Shown one piece after another: positions 35,207 through 45,804 of a DNA stretch of 64,000 nucleotides. Both the position numbers and the translations under genes were made by a program. The notes under the pieces were generated by a model. That model did not search any database, had not been told where the DNA came from, and was given only the letters and a program-made list of their open reading frames with translations. Position 1 is the stretch's first letter; each line of letters opens with the position of its first letter. Origin of the DNA: Adiantum capillus-veneris (lineage: Eukaryota; Streptophyta; Polypodiopsida; Polypodiales; Pteridaceae); NCBI GenBank assembly GCA_014529385.2, contig CM043963.1, positions 106,916,912 through 106,980,911 on the forward strand, given 5' to 3'.

Positions 35207-35392
35207 TGTTGGGATTGAAGAGCACACACACAGAGAGCCAGCACGAAGAAGAAGATAGCACAGTGTGTGGCGGGGCGGTACTCACACTACAATGTGTAGT
35301 TATGAGTATAGTTATTATGAATGAGTAAAAGAATGGATGTACATGGGCAGCTGAACAACGGGCAGCCGGGCACACGGGCCTTTAACCCAACA
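35207..35392 (-). repeat. copia 5' LTR
   Basis: 186 bp, partner of 29740-29925, with about 96% identity by eye. It is flanked on the right by ATTGA. Confidence 0.95.
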
Positions 35393-36952
35393 ATTGAAGC
35401 TTGGATCTTGGTTGGATTTGCATCACAAAGCCAAGAGTTGTTTGTGTAGGCCTCCCTTCTCACAAGCTTGGAGTAGGTGTTAAGATTTCCATTAAAGCTT
35501 GAGAAGGAGAGAGAGAGTTTTCTTGCTTCACACATAGATTGTGTGCGTGTGTAAGTCAATAATGCCTTTGAAAATTCAGCCCCCTCTCTCTCTTGGTGAA
35601 CCCCTCTTGCTACTTGCTCATGCAGACACCCCATTGGACCTCCCTAGGCTTAGCCAATAGGATTTCAGGATCATAAGTGATTGCCTTCTAACATGTGTCC
35701 CCCTTTCCCCTTTTGTGAGAGCTTTTGCTAATTAATTAATGCAACTAAACTCTCATTGGACCCCTTTGTCTCCTAGCCAATAGGAATCAGGCAAGCCATT
35801 GGGTTGTTGAATGCTCATTGGACCCCTTGGGAGACTATCCAATGGTCTTCTAGAGAGCTTAATTCTTATTGGTTCTTTTATTAAATTATTAAACTAAATG
35901 TACTCTAACCTAATTCTCATTGGTCCACCTCCAAGGTCATCCAATATGATTTGAGTACACCTTGTGGGCATCTGGGCTAGGGAGCTGACATGTGTCGCTC
36001 ATTCCCTTTGTGTAAAGGGAGCTTGTGTGTGTGTGTGTGTGTGTGTGTTCTCTCTCATCTCATACAACTAGGGCTCGCCCCCTCCTATGTAGGGATGCAT
36101 GAAGACCTTAGGACACAACCTTTGAATTTTGGAACCTTAGCATTTTGGAAGTATTTATGGGGTGAACCTTAGGGTCTTTTAAGCCCATCGTTGCACATTG
36201 CTCTTTTGCAGATGGCCCCCCTTTGGATCCCTATTTTCCCTCCTTTGGATCCGTACTATGGATGGTATGCTAGCTTAACCAATATTCTAGCTTTTTCTCC
36301 CCTCGCACTTCCCCATATTAAATGATAAGTTTAACATGAGAAAATCATTTAGGAGAATTAGATATTGATTGTTATGACAAACTCCATCATGCATACTATT
36401 GTTTGCAGAATAAAGATACAAAACTTACAAAAGTAATTGGACGAAAGTAAATCAATGACAATTATACACATCATAGGCAAAATCACCTGATTGTTAAGCT
36501 TTGCAAATGTAATAGTTACAACACAATTGTCATTATTGAGAAAATACATGGTTTTCCAATAGTTACAAAAAGACGTATAAACGTCATTTGATTATACATG
36601 CTATGACAAAAGAAAAGTAATGCTATCTGGCTACGGCTAGACTGGCATCGTCTAATCTAATGCCTCATCGCGTCCAAGCGATGTATCTGTCGGATTATTC
36701 TCCAGAAAAAACAATAAGACTTTCTATAAGTATAAACATATAATTACAAAACAATCTATTTTCTTAGCTTATCATTAAAATACAACAAATGTAAAAGAGT
36801 ACAGTGAAATACTAACCATGCCACCGTGAGAACTCAGAATGTCCATCAAGGCGTTTAAGCCCTTTTTGCCTGCATACTCGCGCTCGTACCATGTGGGGTC
36901 ACGTTCTGTCATCGACTGTACAAAACATACAAAGAATCCATTATGTTAGAAT

Positions 36953-37978
36953 TTAAAAGTAAAAATAGATGTAACTACAAAACCTAAAGAGAAATGCAAA
37001 AACACTTACAAAATCAGCCTCAAATGATGTCCATCCGCCGCTCCCCAAGTGGTACGAGCTCCCTGCCTCTACTCGCACTTTGGCTGCCTCCTTTTGTTGC
37101 TTCCACTTGTCAGGGTTCTCGTGTGCTGCTCGCTTCGCATTCTTCCAATCTTCTTTGGCCAGCCAATCTGGTCTGTTCCACCCATGCTTTATTGATTTTT
37201 GTACTTCAGAACGCTTGTGCTTGCAGTATTTGTGCATTTGAACCTTCATCGGGTCTTCATTGAAGTGCTCATCCCGACTTAACATGGGAAACTCGTCATG
37301 CAACATGATGATGACTTTGTCTTTTAATTCATTTGACACTTCACTCTAGGTGTTTAGTATGTAGTGTCTAAACACTTGAGAGCAAAGACCGCGCATGCGC
37401 GAGATCACGTTCTTGCCTTTGTCATCCAAGATGATGCCACCGCTGATGTCCATCGAGTACGGCAAGACCTCTCGCCTGTGACGCGTGAACCTGGGTGTCT
37501 CGGTAGGGGTCTCTAGTGGTGTCTCAATGGGGATACGGATGTCAGGTATCTTTACTGGAGTCTGGGCCTCGAAGCGAGAAGTGTCGACTGGGGTGACTCC
37601 CGGAGGAGTAGCTAGTGGTGTGTAGCTAGGAACGGCCGATAACCGCACAAAACTTGGCATAGATGGCGATGCCATGGCTGGTGTTGGAGTGGGAAAAGAA
37701 GGAGAAGGTAAGGAGCCTCGTCGAACATGAGGCGGTGTCAAGGTATTATCAGCGGCATCCCCACAACAACCACCGCCGCCACCACTAGAGCATTGGTGCC
37801 TAGACGAGTGTGAAGATCGTTTTGTCGACACCAAAGCTTCGAAGCGCACTAAATGCTCCGAAACAGAGGGAGACGCTGAAGGATTGGAAGAACGTGATGG
37901 TGCTCTAGAGCGATGATGCTCCTCGTACGACCTCCTCTGTTGGGGTGACAAAGCTAAAAGAAACTCGTCATCATCCAT
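36953..37978 (-). pseudogene. TnpA-like gene of CACTA-2
   Basis: DNA-binding accessory protein of a CACTA element. The likely start is the ATG at 37978 (MDDDEFLLALSPQQRRSYEEH). A long Ser/Pro/Thr-rich region with SSGGGGGCCGDAADNTLTPP follows, a motif shared with CACTA-1 (14880-14930). Next is GIILDDKGKNVISRMRGLCSQVFRHY, then TAG (37346-37348), and in the same frame NELKDKVIIMLHDEF, KHGWNRPDWLAKEDW and YHLGSGGWTSFEADF. The last parts match the plant En/Spm transposase_24-type domain. One stop is the only break I can see, so this is the best-preserved TnpA-like gene here. Confidence 0.7.
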
Positions 37979-38080
37979 ACGTGCATTAAACACACAAACA
38001 TTTAATCTTAATATTGAATGGAGAAGAAAACACGACAAGTTATAATCTATACTATAGATAATAGGGAGAGGGATTCTTGT

Positions 38081-38126
<46 letters not shown>

Positions 38127-38335
38127 CATAAAGGGGGAGGGATTCCTGTGTAGAGAGATTCTTGTGAAGTTCTTGTGAATTTGTCTCCCTTGTGCATTCT
38201 ATGTATCTTGTAAAAGCTATGTCTTGGACAACATGCCTTTTATATGTAGCTGTGACAAGACACTCTGGTCATAAATTAAATTTCTTTTCTATTTACCATA
38301 GTTTTCTTGATTACTTGCAACAGATCTTTATCTAT

Positions 38336-38381
<46 letters not shown>

Positions 38382-39041
38382 GTATGTCTAATCTATTTTG
38401 TATATGCAGGTTTCTATATTCTTGGGCAGTTGCAGATTCTCGGACTCCATCAGTATGAGTGATCATGGCAGCAGTAGTGCTCGCCCCAACAAGACGGACA
38501 TGAGAGGGAGGAGAGGGAAGGAGCATACCTGGAGTAGAAGCAATGACGATTAAACACAATTTAAATTTCTCAAGTATAGCATATAGACAGGAATGGACAA
38601 AAATCCACGTGAATACAATACATATTATAAAACGGAGCAAAATTGTTCAAATACAATGTTTATGGCTTTAAGAGGTCTCTGTCTCATCCTCGCATAGCTC
38701 AGCATAACTCCCTATGTCTATATAGATCTCTCCGTTTAGGCAGGTGTCCTTCGTTTCATTTTATAGATCCTCTGCATGCACCCCATAGAGAGTAGCAGCT
38801 TGATGCTTGTCTGGCACCACCGCAGTGGCTTCTGACTGAGCATCTTCTCCGATCTCCTCCATTGATGCCACTGTGATTGGCACATGGTAGGCCTCCTACG
38901 TCCATGCACTACGAGGGGCTACCTCTATGACGTCCCACCAATTTGATGCAAACTTTGTAGGATGAAATATCACCTACCAGAGCCACATAACTTACATGAG
39001 AGCTTCCAAGCACATAGCTTCTCAAATTGGATGTTAAATAT

Positions 39042-39856
39042 TTACAAACTTACATGTTCACAATGCTCGGGTAGTACGAAAGTGTCTCTTAGGTCGGTCC
39101 ATTTTTTAGTTGATTCCACCTCAAGGAAACCAGACTCTCCTCTACGCACAGTAGCGTTGCAACCCTCCATGTTTATCTTGAACCATTGCACGTCGAACAA
39201 GTCGACAAAAAAATTTCTATAATCGATCCTCAAAATCTCTTGTAGTGTGCAGAAGTAAGTGAGTTCCACCACCACAGGATCTGCATCAGAGGACCGTCGT
39301 CGACTAGGCTGTTCAAATTTTCCCATGATTCCACAATCTTGTGTAAAATGCTTTTTGTCAATCCGTTCCACCCTAAAATGTCGACCTTTACACCATGCTA
39401 CTGTGTATGACTTATACTACAACCAACAAATATTATGAATGGCCGTTAAAACATCTAGAAAGTTGCTAGTCATACATTGCAAACTTACCTTGGTCGCTCA
39501 ACCCCAAGAGTACTCCCACTCCTCCTCAATCACTTCTTCACCACACTGTTGTGCGCTTTTCAATTGGCTGTGCAACCATCTTAAGCTCATGAATGTTGGT
39601 GGGCTCTCCAGAACCGCCGGATAATGCATCGGCGATCGTCTTCCTTGTCTCCACTCGATTTGTGCCCTTTGTCGCTCTTGCTTTGCATCCTCGTATTGTG
39701 AAATCCACTTTTGCATCATTGGATTGTGAAGCATGCAAAATCGGTTGATTTTAGCCTCTAGATCTTCCGTCATCTTCTTCTCAACACAGAGATTGCACAC
39801 GACAATCCTAGATATGCGCTCATCATCTATGGTTTTCCATAGCGTGTCTCGAGCAT
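39042..39856 (-). pseudogene. CACTA-2 transposase C-terminus with introns
   Basis: Homologous to the end of the CACTA-1 transposase. Coding text runs TLWKTIDDERISRIVVCNLC, KINRFCMLHNPMMQKW (CACTA-1: KIMKFCILNSAPMQKW) and a basic stretch, followed by a probable intron (donor AAG-GTAAGTTTGC near 39488, acceptor TTGTAG near 39420). YTVAWCKGRHFRVERIDKK to TFVLPEHCEHV follows (39418-39050; CACTA-1: TFALPENCEQV), ending at another donor GTAAGTTTG. The upstream two thirds of the transposase are gone. Confidence 0.7.
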
Positions 39857-39860
39857 TGTA

Positions 39861-41226
39861 TTTTTGTTATGAATTTGAATTTTTGAGTAAGGGAACGGAG
39901 GGACCATTTTATGGAAAATTAATCGGTTGGCAAATTTATTGGAAAAGCTCTCTCTATGAACTTTGTGTTGGATTCCTTAATCTTATGCAAAAAGCTTCCT
40001 TCACTAAATGTTGGTTAGCATTGCAGCCCGTCACCCATCATTGTGCCGCAACATTAACAGACACTGCTATAGAGTGGTGGTTGGGTGGTTGGAGGTCTTA
40101 TGTGCACTTCTAACAATGTGCTTGCAAACAATCTACAATACATATAAAGACAAGTTTATAAGTTTCACACGTGAGAACATTATACGACTCCTGATTCCAC
40201 AAAATAAGAAATAGATTCTTTGAAGACCTTGGAACACAACATAATTAAAATACGAGCATTTGGTCCATTGTAGAGGTTAGCCAAAGACAATGCATGTTTG
40301 CATGTTTCAATTATTATAGGATGGAGGAATCCCAAACTCAGAGCGAGCCATTCCGAGCTAGTACAAAATCGAGCAATATTTGGCAAAGCATCTTGAATAC
40401 ATCCACAATATTGTATAATTGATGCAATTTAAGATTAAGTAAGAAAGCAACATACTATCCTTTATCTATTTCTATGCCCCCAACTTCACATGTAATGCAT
40501 CTTCTTCATCATCTATTTTTATAGCATCCAAACTTCACGTGTGCTTCCAAAACGTCAATAGATGCAAAGATGTTTGGTCTTCAATGGCCTCCAGATATTC
40601 TTTCAAAGAGTAACCTTGATCTCAAACATTGTACATTCCAACATCAGAGGACCAAGGATATATAGGGATATGCCTATCCATGTGAAGCCAGAATCTAAGG
40701 GAGTTAGATATTCAACAATGAAAGTGAAACTTTTTTAGGGGGAAGCAAGTAACTCTCATGATGACAATTCTAAAGGCAATAGATAGCACATCATAATGCA
40801 CACATATTACTTCTTTCAAAAGAAGTGGATAACCCCTACCAAGGATGTACACATGACCTTCAATTTCTTTGAGTTTTTGGTAATCCTTTATAGTGGTGGT
40901 TGTTTACAACAACCCGCTAATAGCAATCCTCATCAATGTTCATGAAAATCCCTTTATAGGTAATACTTTAGTGAATTTTTTGGCAAATTGGGCCATATTT
41001 CTAACTATATTTACTATATTCTCTTGCCAAATCTAATAGTTTTTTTTTGGGTTTCACTCTGTACTAAGTTTCTAACTAGCTCAAGGCTAAGTTGACATAT
41101 TTTTTCGGATTAGTGCTCCGGCCTCGTCATCAAGAGGGCTACTTCATTTAATTGAAGAAATAAAATTTTTCATAGGTTGAAGTTACTCAAAATCTAAACG
41201 CTAACAAGACTGAAGCCCTTGACATA
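39861..41226. other. AT-rich DNA, no gene
   Basis: No coding or RNA feature supported. The 39861-40113 open frame is unrecognised and probably chance. A 21-bp G-rich string, GTGGTGGTTGGGTGGTTGGAG, near 40075 recurs near 55721. Confidence 0.4.
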
Positions 41227-42121
41227 TGAGTACGTCAATTGGACGAGGCTCGGTATGAGCTCGCCCTATAAAAGATGGCCTTTCTCTATCACACGTTGTC
41301 GTGCTGTGACACGTACATAGTGGGAACGCATGCTACAAGATCTATCTTGTATTTTTTTAGATACATAATTATACTTCCTATAGTGTACATATGCATATTT
41401 AAGTATAATAATATGCCTTCTATCTCATCCTATTATTTTTCTCAAGGGTAACATATCCTTACTTTACCATCAGAAAATACTATGGGAAAAGCATCAATAG
41501 CTCTGCCTCTTTAACTTGGGGCAAAAAGCATTGATTCTTTATTTCTACTATTTCATTATCATCTCACACCCTAGCTAGATCCTATATCTAGGGTAAACTC
41601 CAATATATATATATTCTATGTATTTTTTATACTTTTCTCATATTTCTTTTTAAATAGCTACTAGGAGAGAATCAAATCCTAGTGGGACACTAGGTGGCAT
41701 GATTTCAAAGATACACTTATTTTAATGCATCATTGCAAGCGAGATTACAAAACTTTGTCAAGGAGCAATGTCATGTTTTCATATGGCATGAGGTGTCCTT
41801 TGGAATTAAATGAAAGTCTAAGCTAAGGAGACCACATGAAGACTTTTGCTGCCATAAATGGACCCTATTTTGATGAATTTTTTACACAAGGTTCCAATCC
41901 GAATTGGAAAATGATTTTAAAATTAAAATCGTAGCTAATGAGATGAACTTTTTGCCCATATTTTTACTTTTTTATTTGGAGCCACGGTTGAGGAGATATG
42001 ATCAAAATACTGGACCCCAATTTGCCCACATCATGCAGGGGCAGCTCATTTCCAACTTTTCCAATTCCTGTTCACACTGGCTCCTCTCTTCTTGTGTAAA
42101 CCCTTGGGGGTTCCCTTCACC

Positions 42122-42129
42122 TATAAAAG
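42122..42129 (+). promoter_or_regulatory. TATA box of gypsy-2 LTR
   Basis: TATAAAAG in CACCTATAAAAGGGGACC, conserved in the 3' LTR at 50215. Transcription would start about 30 bases downstream. Confidence 0.7.
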
Positions 42130-42465
42130 GGGACCTCTTCTTCCTTGGAAGGAACTCAAGCATTCAATCCATTGATGAGAGGAATTCTTGAGGGAGTGAG
42201 TAGTAATGCCTAATTGTACTTAGCCATTAACATAAGCCCAAGCCTACACTTTCTCCTAGAGGGAGACTAGCCATTCTTGCAACAAGCTAACCTTGGAAGA
42301 TCAACTCTAATCAAAGAAGGTCTTGCACTTGGTGTATCAATCAAAGTGGAATTATCCACTCTTCTTCTCTCTCCCATCAATAATGGTGCTGAAGGGTTTC
42401 AAGTAAGATGTGTTCTACATTGATGTTTTCTTGATTTCTTGTTGTTTTCATTTTCATCTCTAATC

Positions 42466-42469
<4 letters not shown>

Positions 42470-42551
<82 letters not shown>
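42470..42551. repeat. (TA)n microsatellite in 5' LTR
   Basis: About 41 TA units. The 3' LTR copy (50563-50679) is longer and has a one-base phase break near 50600. Confidence 0.95.
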
Positions 42552-42559
<8 letters not shown>

Positions 42560-42748
42560 CTTATCTCATCTCCTTAACCAAACCTATCTCTCTCATTCTT
42601 AGTAATTCATCCTCTCTAGGTTCTCTTTGCTACAGGTACATCTCTCCCCGCAGTATCCTTATTGCCTACGGGCAAGAATAGGGCTTGGGAGGGAAACTTC
42701 TCATCTCTTCACTTCTCTCATATCTACATTTCTCACATACTATCCTAG

Positions 42749-42967
42749 ATGAATAACCCACATGATGATCATTTCTATCGCTTTCACTCTGTACGATCTA
42801 TTAGAATTAACGTATGGATTAGCCGTAAAATACACTTTCAACAACGTATAGTGTTTCTCTTCGGCCCTGAAAGGCTCAATGAAATACTTCTATCACTGGA
42901 TCCCATCATACTACCTCTCATAGACTATAATTTTTCTTTTGATGTAAGCATAGTTATCTTGCTATGA
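42749..42967 (+). CDS. Small ORF inside gypsy-2 LTR (A)
   Basis: 72 codons, function unknown. It starts MNNPHDDHFYRF and its C-terminal half reads LFGPERLNEILLSLDPIILP. It lies about 620 bp downstream of the LTR TATA box, so it would be in the 5' leader of the element RNA. The stop TGA overlaps the ATG of the next ORF (ATGA at 42964-42967). The copy in the 3' LTR (50877-51095) is open with one substitution near its end (SIVILL to SVVILL). The protein is clearly related to ORF B. No database family recognised. Confidence 0.4.
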   Translation: MNNPHDDHFYRFHSVRSIRINVWISRKIHFQQRIVFLFGPERLNEILLSLDPIILPLIDYNFSFDVSIVILL

Positions 42968-43176
42968 ACCAAGAGGATTTGTACACACAATTAATCCCAA
43001 TCACTAGACAAAATATCTATATTATGGTAAGCACAAAACTACAATTCCAAAGAACAATTCGTAGCCTATTTGGTCAGCCAAGATTGAATGCCATTAACTC
43101 ATCCATTAACCATTTCATATTACCCATGATACGATATGACCATAGCCTTGATGTTTTCATTTTCGTATTGTTTTGA
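42964..43176 (+). CDS. Small ORF inside gypsy-2 LTR (B), paralogue of A
   Basis: 70 codons (MNQEDLYTQLIPITRQ...). Its C-terminal 36 residues align to ORF A without gaps with about half identical: LFGxxRLNxI, ILPxIxY, SxDVxI. The DNA is far more diverged, which suggests the duplicated unit was once under protein-level constraint. In the 3' LTR this ORF is destroyed by a 20-bp deletion near 51156. Function unknown. Confidence 0.4.
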   Translation: MNQEDLYTQLIPITRQNIYIMVSTKLQFQRTIRSLFGQPRLNAINSSINHFILPMIRYDHSLDVFIFVLF

Positions 43177-43430
43177 CATTCTCTTTTGTGTTCTTTCTTT
43201 GTGTGTGTGAGCGCAAGAGAGAAAGAGTGAATCTTCTTTGATTGCACTTCTTTCCAAACCCTAGTCTTCATGGCATCTATGGTTTAACTCCTTCATATAG
43301 TTTTTGTTGAGTTCTCTCACAAACTCTCACAGCCATAAGCCCGGTGCTTTCCTGGCAAGACCGCAAATTTCTCGACATATTTTTGGTAAACCCGACGCGA
43401 AACTGCCAGGGTGAGAGTTTGTGGGTAACT

Positions 43431-44518
43431 ATGGGTGATCATGTTGAGCAACAGGGTATGCATTTTGACCCAACAACAATGCAAATGTTTCAAGCATTTG
43501 CAATGTTCATGCAACAACAACATGCCACTGAAAGAAGGGAGATTTCAGCAACGAAGGCCATACAAGCGGTCGTCAATAGAATGGATTCAATGGCAAAGAT
43601 GTAACCAAGTACTTACGCGAGTATGTGAAGGACATGGAGCTGCATCGCGTGTCAGAAGGTGAGATGATTCAAAGCTTTGAGCTAGTTGTTGCTCCAAAAA
43701 TTAGGGAGCATGTTAGGGCAATTAAAGACGGGCATGGGAGAAATTGGGAAGAACTCAAAGTAGCTTTAAAGGAGGAATATTTCATGGAGGACTCTGAGAG
43801 AGTGACCAAAAGGACATTCTTAAAATGGGTAGTCAAGCCAAAGCAAGGACTATCAATAACAGAACTACTTAGGGAATTTGAGCGGCGCTATGCACAACTC
43901 ACAAGGACAGAAAGGGCCACACTAGATGCAGAAAAGACAGATCTTTTCTTACAAGCTGCAGGTAAAGAGTTTCAAGAAAATTTGGAGCTTCTTCTTGAAG
44001 ATAAAGATGCTGAGCAAGGACTAAAGACCGACTGGAATGAGGTTGAAGGTGCTGTCTCACTGCTTGCCAAACGACAAAGAAGAAGGGACAAGATGGTACT
44101 AAACACTACAAGTCCTTCCACCTCAACTCCTGACAAAATGGTAAAGCCTACTTTTATCGCTCCTAAGTTTGATGAGTCCATGCTAGATGAGCTTGTGAAG
44201 GGAATGCGTGACTTGAAGGTGAAGCTTGCAAAGCTTGAAGAAAAAGGCCAACCATCAGGGCCACTTCCTAGGCAAAGACAACAGCCCAAAGAAGGGTTTG
44301 TTAATAGATGTATTTGGTGTGATAGTATAGACCATGTAAGAAGGGATTGTGATGATTTTAGTGATGCTTTGTCAAAAGATGTTGTCTTTTTTAAGGATGG
44401 TAAAATCCACTTAAGAGAGACAGGTCTACCCTTGAGAACTAACTTTGGGAAGGGGGGAATGCAAACCTTAGTTGAAGATATGGCAACCAAGCATGCCACA
44501 CCTCTTCAGTTGAGGTAG
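43431..44518 (+). pseudogene. gypsy-2 gag with zinc knuckle
   Basis: Capsid/nucleocapsid protein. The likely start is the ATG at 43431 (MGDHVEQQGMHFDP). The frame shifts near 43583: FNGKDVTKYLREYVKDMELHR continues one frame over, then 43625-44518 is open. The gag core includes SFELVVAPKIREHV, WEELKVALKEEYF and LSITELLREFERRYAQL. The zinc knuckle is CIWCDSIDHVRRDC (CX2CX4HX4C). After the knuckle a shift near 44508 leads into VATYGVKIEHFCDEE, which runs to TAA near 44726 and on into the protease frame. Confidence 0.85.
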
Positions 44519-45804
44519 CTACTTATGGAGTAAAAATTGAACATTTTTGTGATGAAGAGGTGAGTGACCATCATGGTCAAATTTGGCCAAATGTCATGCA
44601 ATTAGCTAAAAAGGGAAAGCTTACAAAAGATATTCTACATGAAGCAGGTGATTGCATACGTCTAGAAACAGGATGGAATGATCCAGTGGACTCATTGTCA
44701 GTGCATGCCTACATTACAAAATGCTAACAAAATGAGGCAATTGTAGAAGAGAAGCGCAGACGTGAGAATGCTGATGAAGGACCATCAAAAAGAGCTTCTA
44801 GAAGTGGGGGAAGAAGCGACTCAATGCCTTCTCAAACACCCTCAACACAAGGAGCATCTCCACCTGAAGTACTCATGGAGGAGTCGACAACAGGAAAGAA
44901 GAAAGAGCCAACGAAAGGTAAGACAAAAGGCCCAACTTATAAACTACAATCTGATATTGAGGTTGCTACAGATTTAAAGAAAGTCTTGGAGGAAAGGATC
45001 TTGAATAACAAGATTGAGTTTACTCTGGGAGAAGTTCTTGGCATTGCAAAGCGTGAATTCCATGAGGAGATCATTGACATCATCAAGAGAAAGAGGCAAA
45101 CCCTTGCTGAAGTTTCTCGTCCACAGGTTGAAGGGGAAACCTCAAAGACACAAGGGATGCAACTGCAAAATAAGGAGAATGATGGAGCTGTGGTAGGATG
45201 CTACCAATCTAGTGGGAGAGTGAAGCAAGTGTATTTCTCAAATGATGATGAAGAAGTTGAAGATATTCCTAGGAGTTACTATTCACGAAGTCGTTGGGCA
45301 AGGGCTACTACAGAAACTTTGGTCAAGGTAGGTGATCTTGAAGAGCCATTTGTTGCCTTGATTGACCATGGTTCAGAAATAAACATAATGTCAAAGAGTC
45401 TCTACAACAAGTGTAAATGGCCGATGGACACAGATCATGGCTGGATGGTAAAAGTGGCAAACAATTCATCCGGTGAATTGTATGCAGCATGTCCAGGTGT
45501 GAAGGTAACAATAGGTGATGTAAAGATTGACCAAAACTTCTTTGTACAGGATACATCTTCATATCATCTCATCCTTGGACAACCCTACATTGTGGGAGTT
45601 CGAATGGAAACAAAGGTAATGGACGATGGTTCAGCATATGCTAGAATACGTAGCAAAGATGGTAAACGAGCTGTCCAATTTCTCACAGTCTGTGTAAACC
45701 ATGAAAGAAATCGTGACAACCTTAGAGAACATCCTCTACCAAAGGTAAGCAGAGAGTTTCATGATCATAGAGAAATGATGGGTTTTGGCCAAGTACCATT
45801 GTAA
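44519..45804 (+). pseudogene. gypsy-2 protease region
   Basis: Aspartic protease of the polyprotein. 44824-45804 is open for 326 codons: a linker rich in Lys/Glu/Thr, then EEPFVALIDHGSEINIMS with the catalytic Asp near residue 181. The usual D-S-G reads D-H-G. The second signature SSYHLILGQPYI and a C-terminal DGSAYARIRSKDG follow. A TAA near 44724-44726 separates it from the gag tail in the same frame. An indel near 45790 breaks it from the reverse transcriptase frame. If real, the Ser-to-His change at the active site would inactivate the protease. Confidence 0.8.

Larger units (their letters stand above)
29740..35392 (-). mobile_element. Ty1/copia retrotransposon, 5.65 kb
   Basis: Minus-strand element with 186-bp LTRs (29740-29925 and 35207-35392; TGTTGGG...CCCAACA; roughly 8 differences) and a 5-bp target duplication ATTGA (29735-29739, 35393-35397). 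PBS and polypurine tract are in place. Order on the minus strand is gag, zinc knuckle, protease, integrase, reverse transcriptase, RNase H, which is copia order. About 1.06 kb of leader (34143-35206) has no gene. Pol is open in long blocks but carries two nonsense codons, a two-base deletion at the protease site and two frameshifts in A-runs of gag, so the copy is dead though fairly young. Confidence 0.95.
24513..36379 (-). mobile_element. gypsy-3: LTR-interior-LTR-interior-LTR array
   Basis: Three copies of one LTR start TGTARCATYTAATGGCCTAG at 24513 (a, truncated), 26293 (b) and 29202 (c), separated by two related short interiors. Next to b and c the plus strand reads CTCTGATACCAA, the complement of an initiator Met-tRNA PBS, so both units read on the minus strand. 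LTRs b and c end TTATGACA (27888, 36379). Interiors carry only gag-like sequence (YDGTFGATDKVLAF in the left one), giving non-autonomous units. The shared middle LTR points to unequal recombination between copies. LTR c is split by a copia element. No outer target duplication was found (left TAGTC, right AACTC). Confidence 0.8.
29202..36379 (-). repeat. gypsy-3 LTR c, split by copia element
   Basis: LTR sequence at 29202-29739 and 35398-36379, about 1.52 kb in all, interrupted by the copia element (29740-35392 plus one ATTGA duplicate). LTR b has the uninterrupted site CATGCATTGAAGCTTGG near 26842. The (GT)n run recurs at about 36022-36048. It ends TTATGACA directly against CACTA-2 remnant sequence. 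Confidence 0.8.
36380..39860 (-). mobile_element. CACTA-2: minus-strand En/Spm remnant
   Basis: Contains, in minus-strand order, the C-terminal part of a tnp2-type transposase (39856-39042) and a TnpA-like gene (37978-36953). This matches the gene order of CACTA-1 but is much diverged from it. The left edge abuts the gypsy-3 LTR exactly; the right edge is lost near 39860. No CACTA termini or subterminal arrays are present, so both ends are missing. 36380-36950 and 38041-39040 contain no gene apart from two (GA)n runs (about 38082-38122, 38338-38378). Confidence 0.75.
41297..43377 (+). repeat. gypsy-2 5' LTR
   Basis: 2081 bp. TATA box TATAAAAG at 42122, (TA)n run about 42470-42551, and two related small ORFs at 42749-43176. 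The end CTCGACA is fixed by comparison with the 3' LTR. A possible primer site TTGGTAAACCCGACG follows a few bases later; its tRNA is not identified. Confidence 0.9.

Noticed and set aside
36380-36400. Intact left end of CACTA-2
   Set aside because: No CACTA/TAGTG terminus or subterminal repeats; sequence simply abuts the gypsy-3 LTR.
40046-40110. Possible repeat pair with 55.7 kb (GTGGTGGTTGGGTGGTTGGAG)
   Set aside because: Only about 21 bp of low-complexity G/T sequence match; the flanks do not, so a real duplication is not supported.
39861-40113. Protein-coding gene from the 126-codon open frame
   Set aside because: No recognisable motif, no splice context, and composition like the surrounding AT-rich DNA.
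43972-44499. 175-codon minus-strand frame in gypsy-2
   Set aside because: Complement of the gag reading frame, which has the zinc knuckle and matches neighbouring pol orientation.
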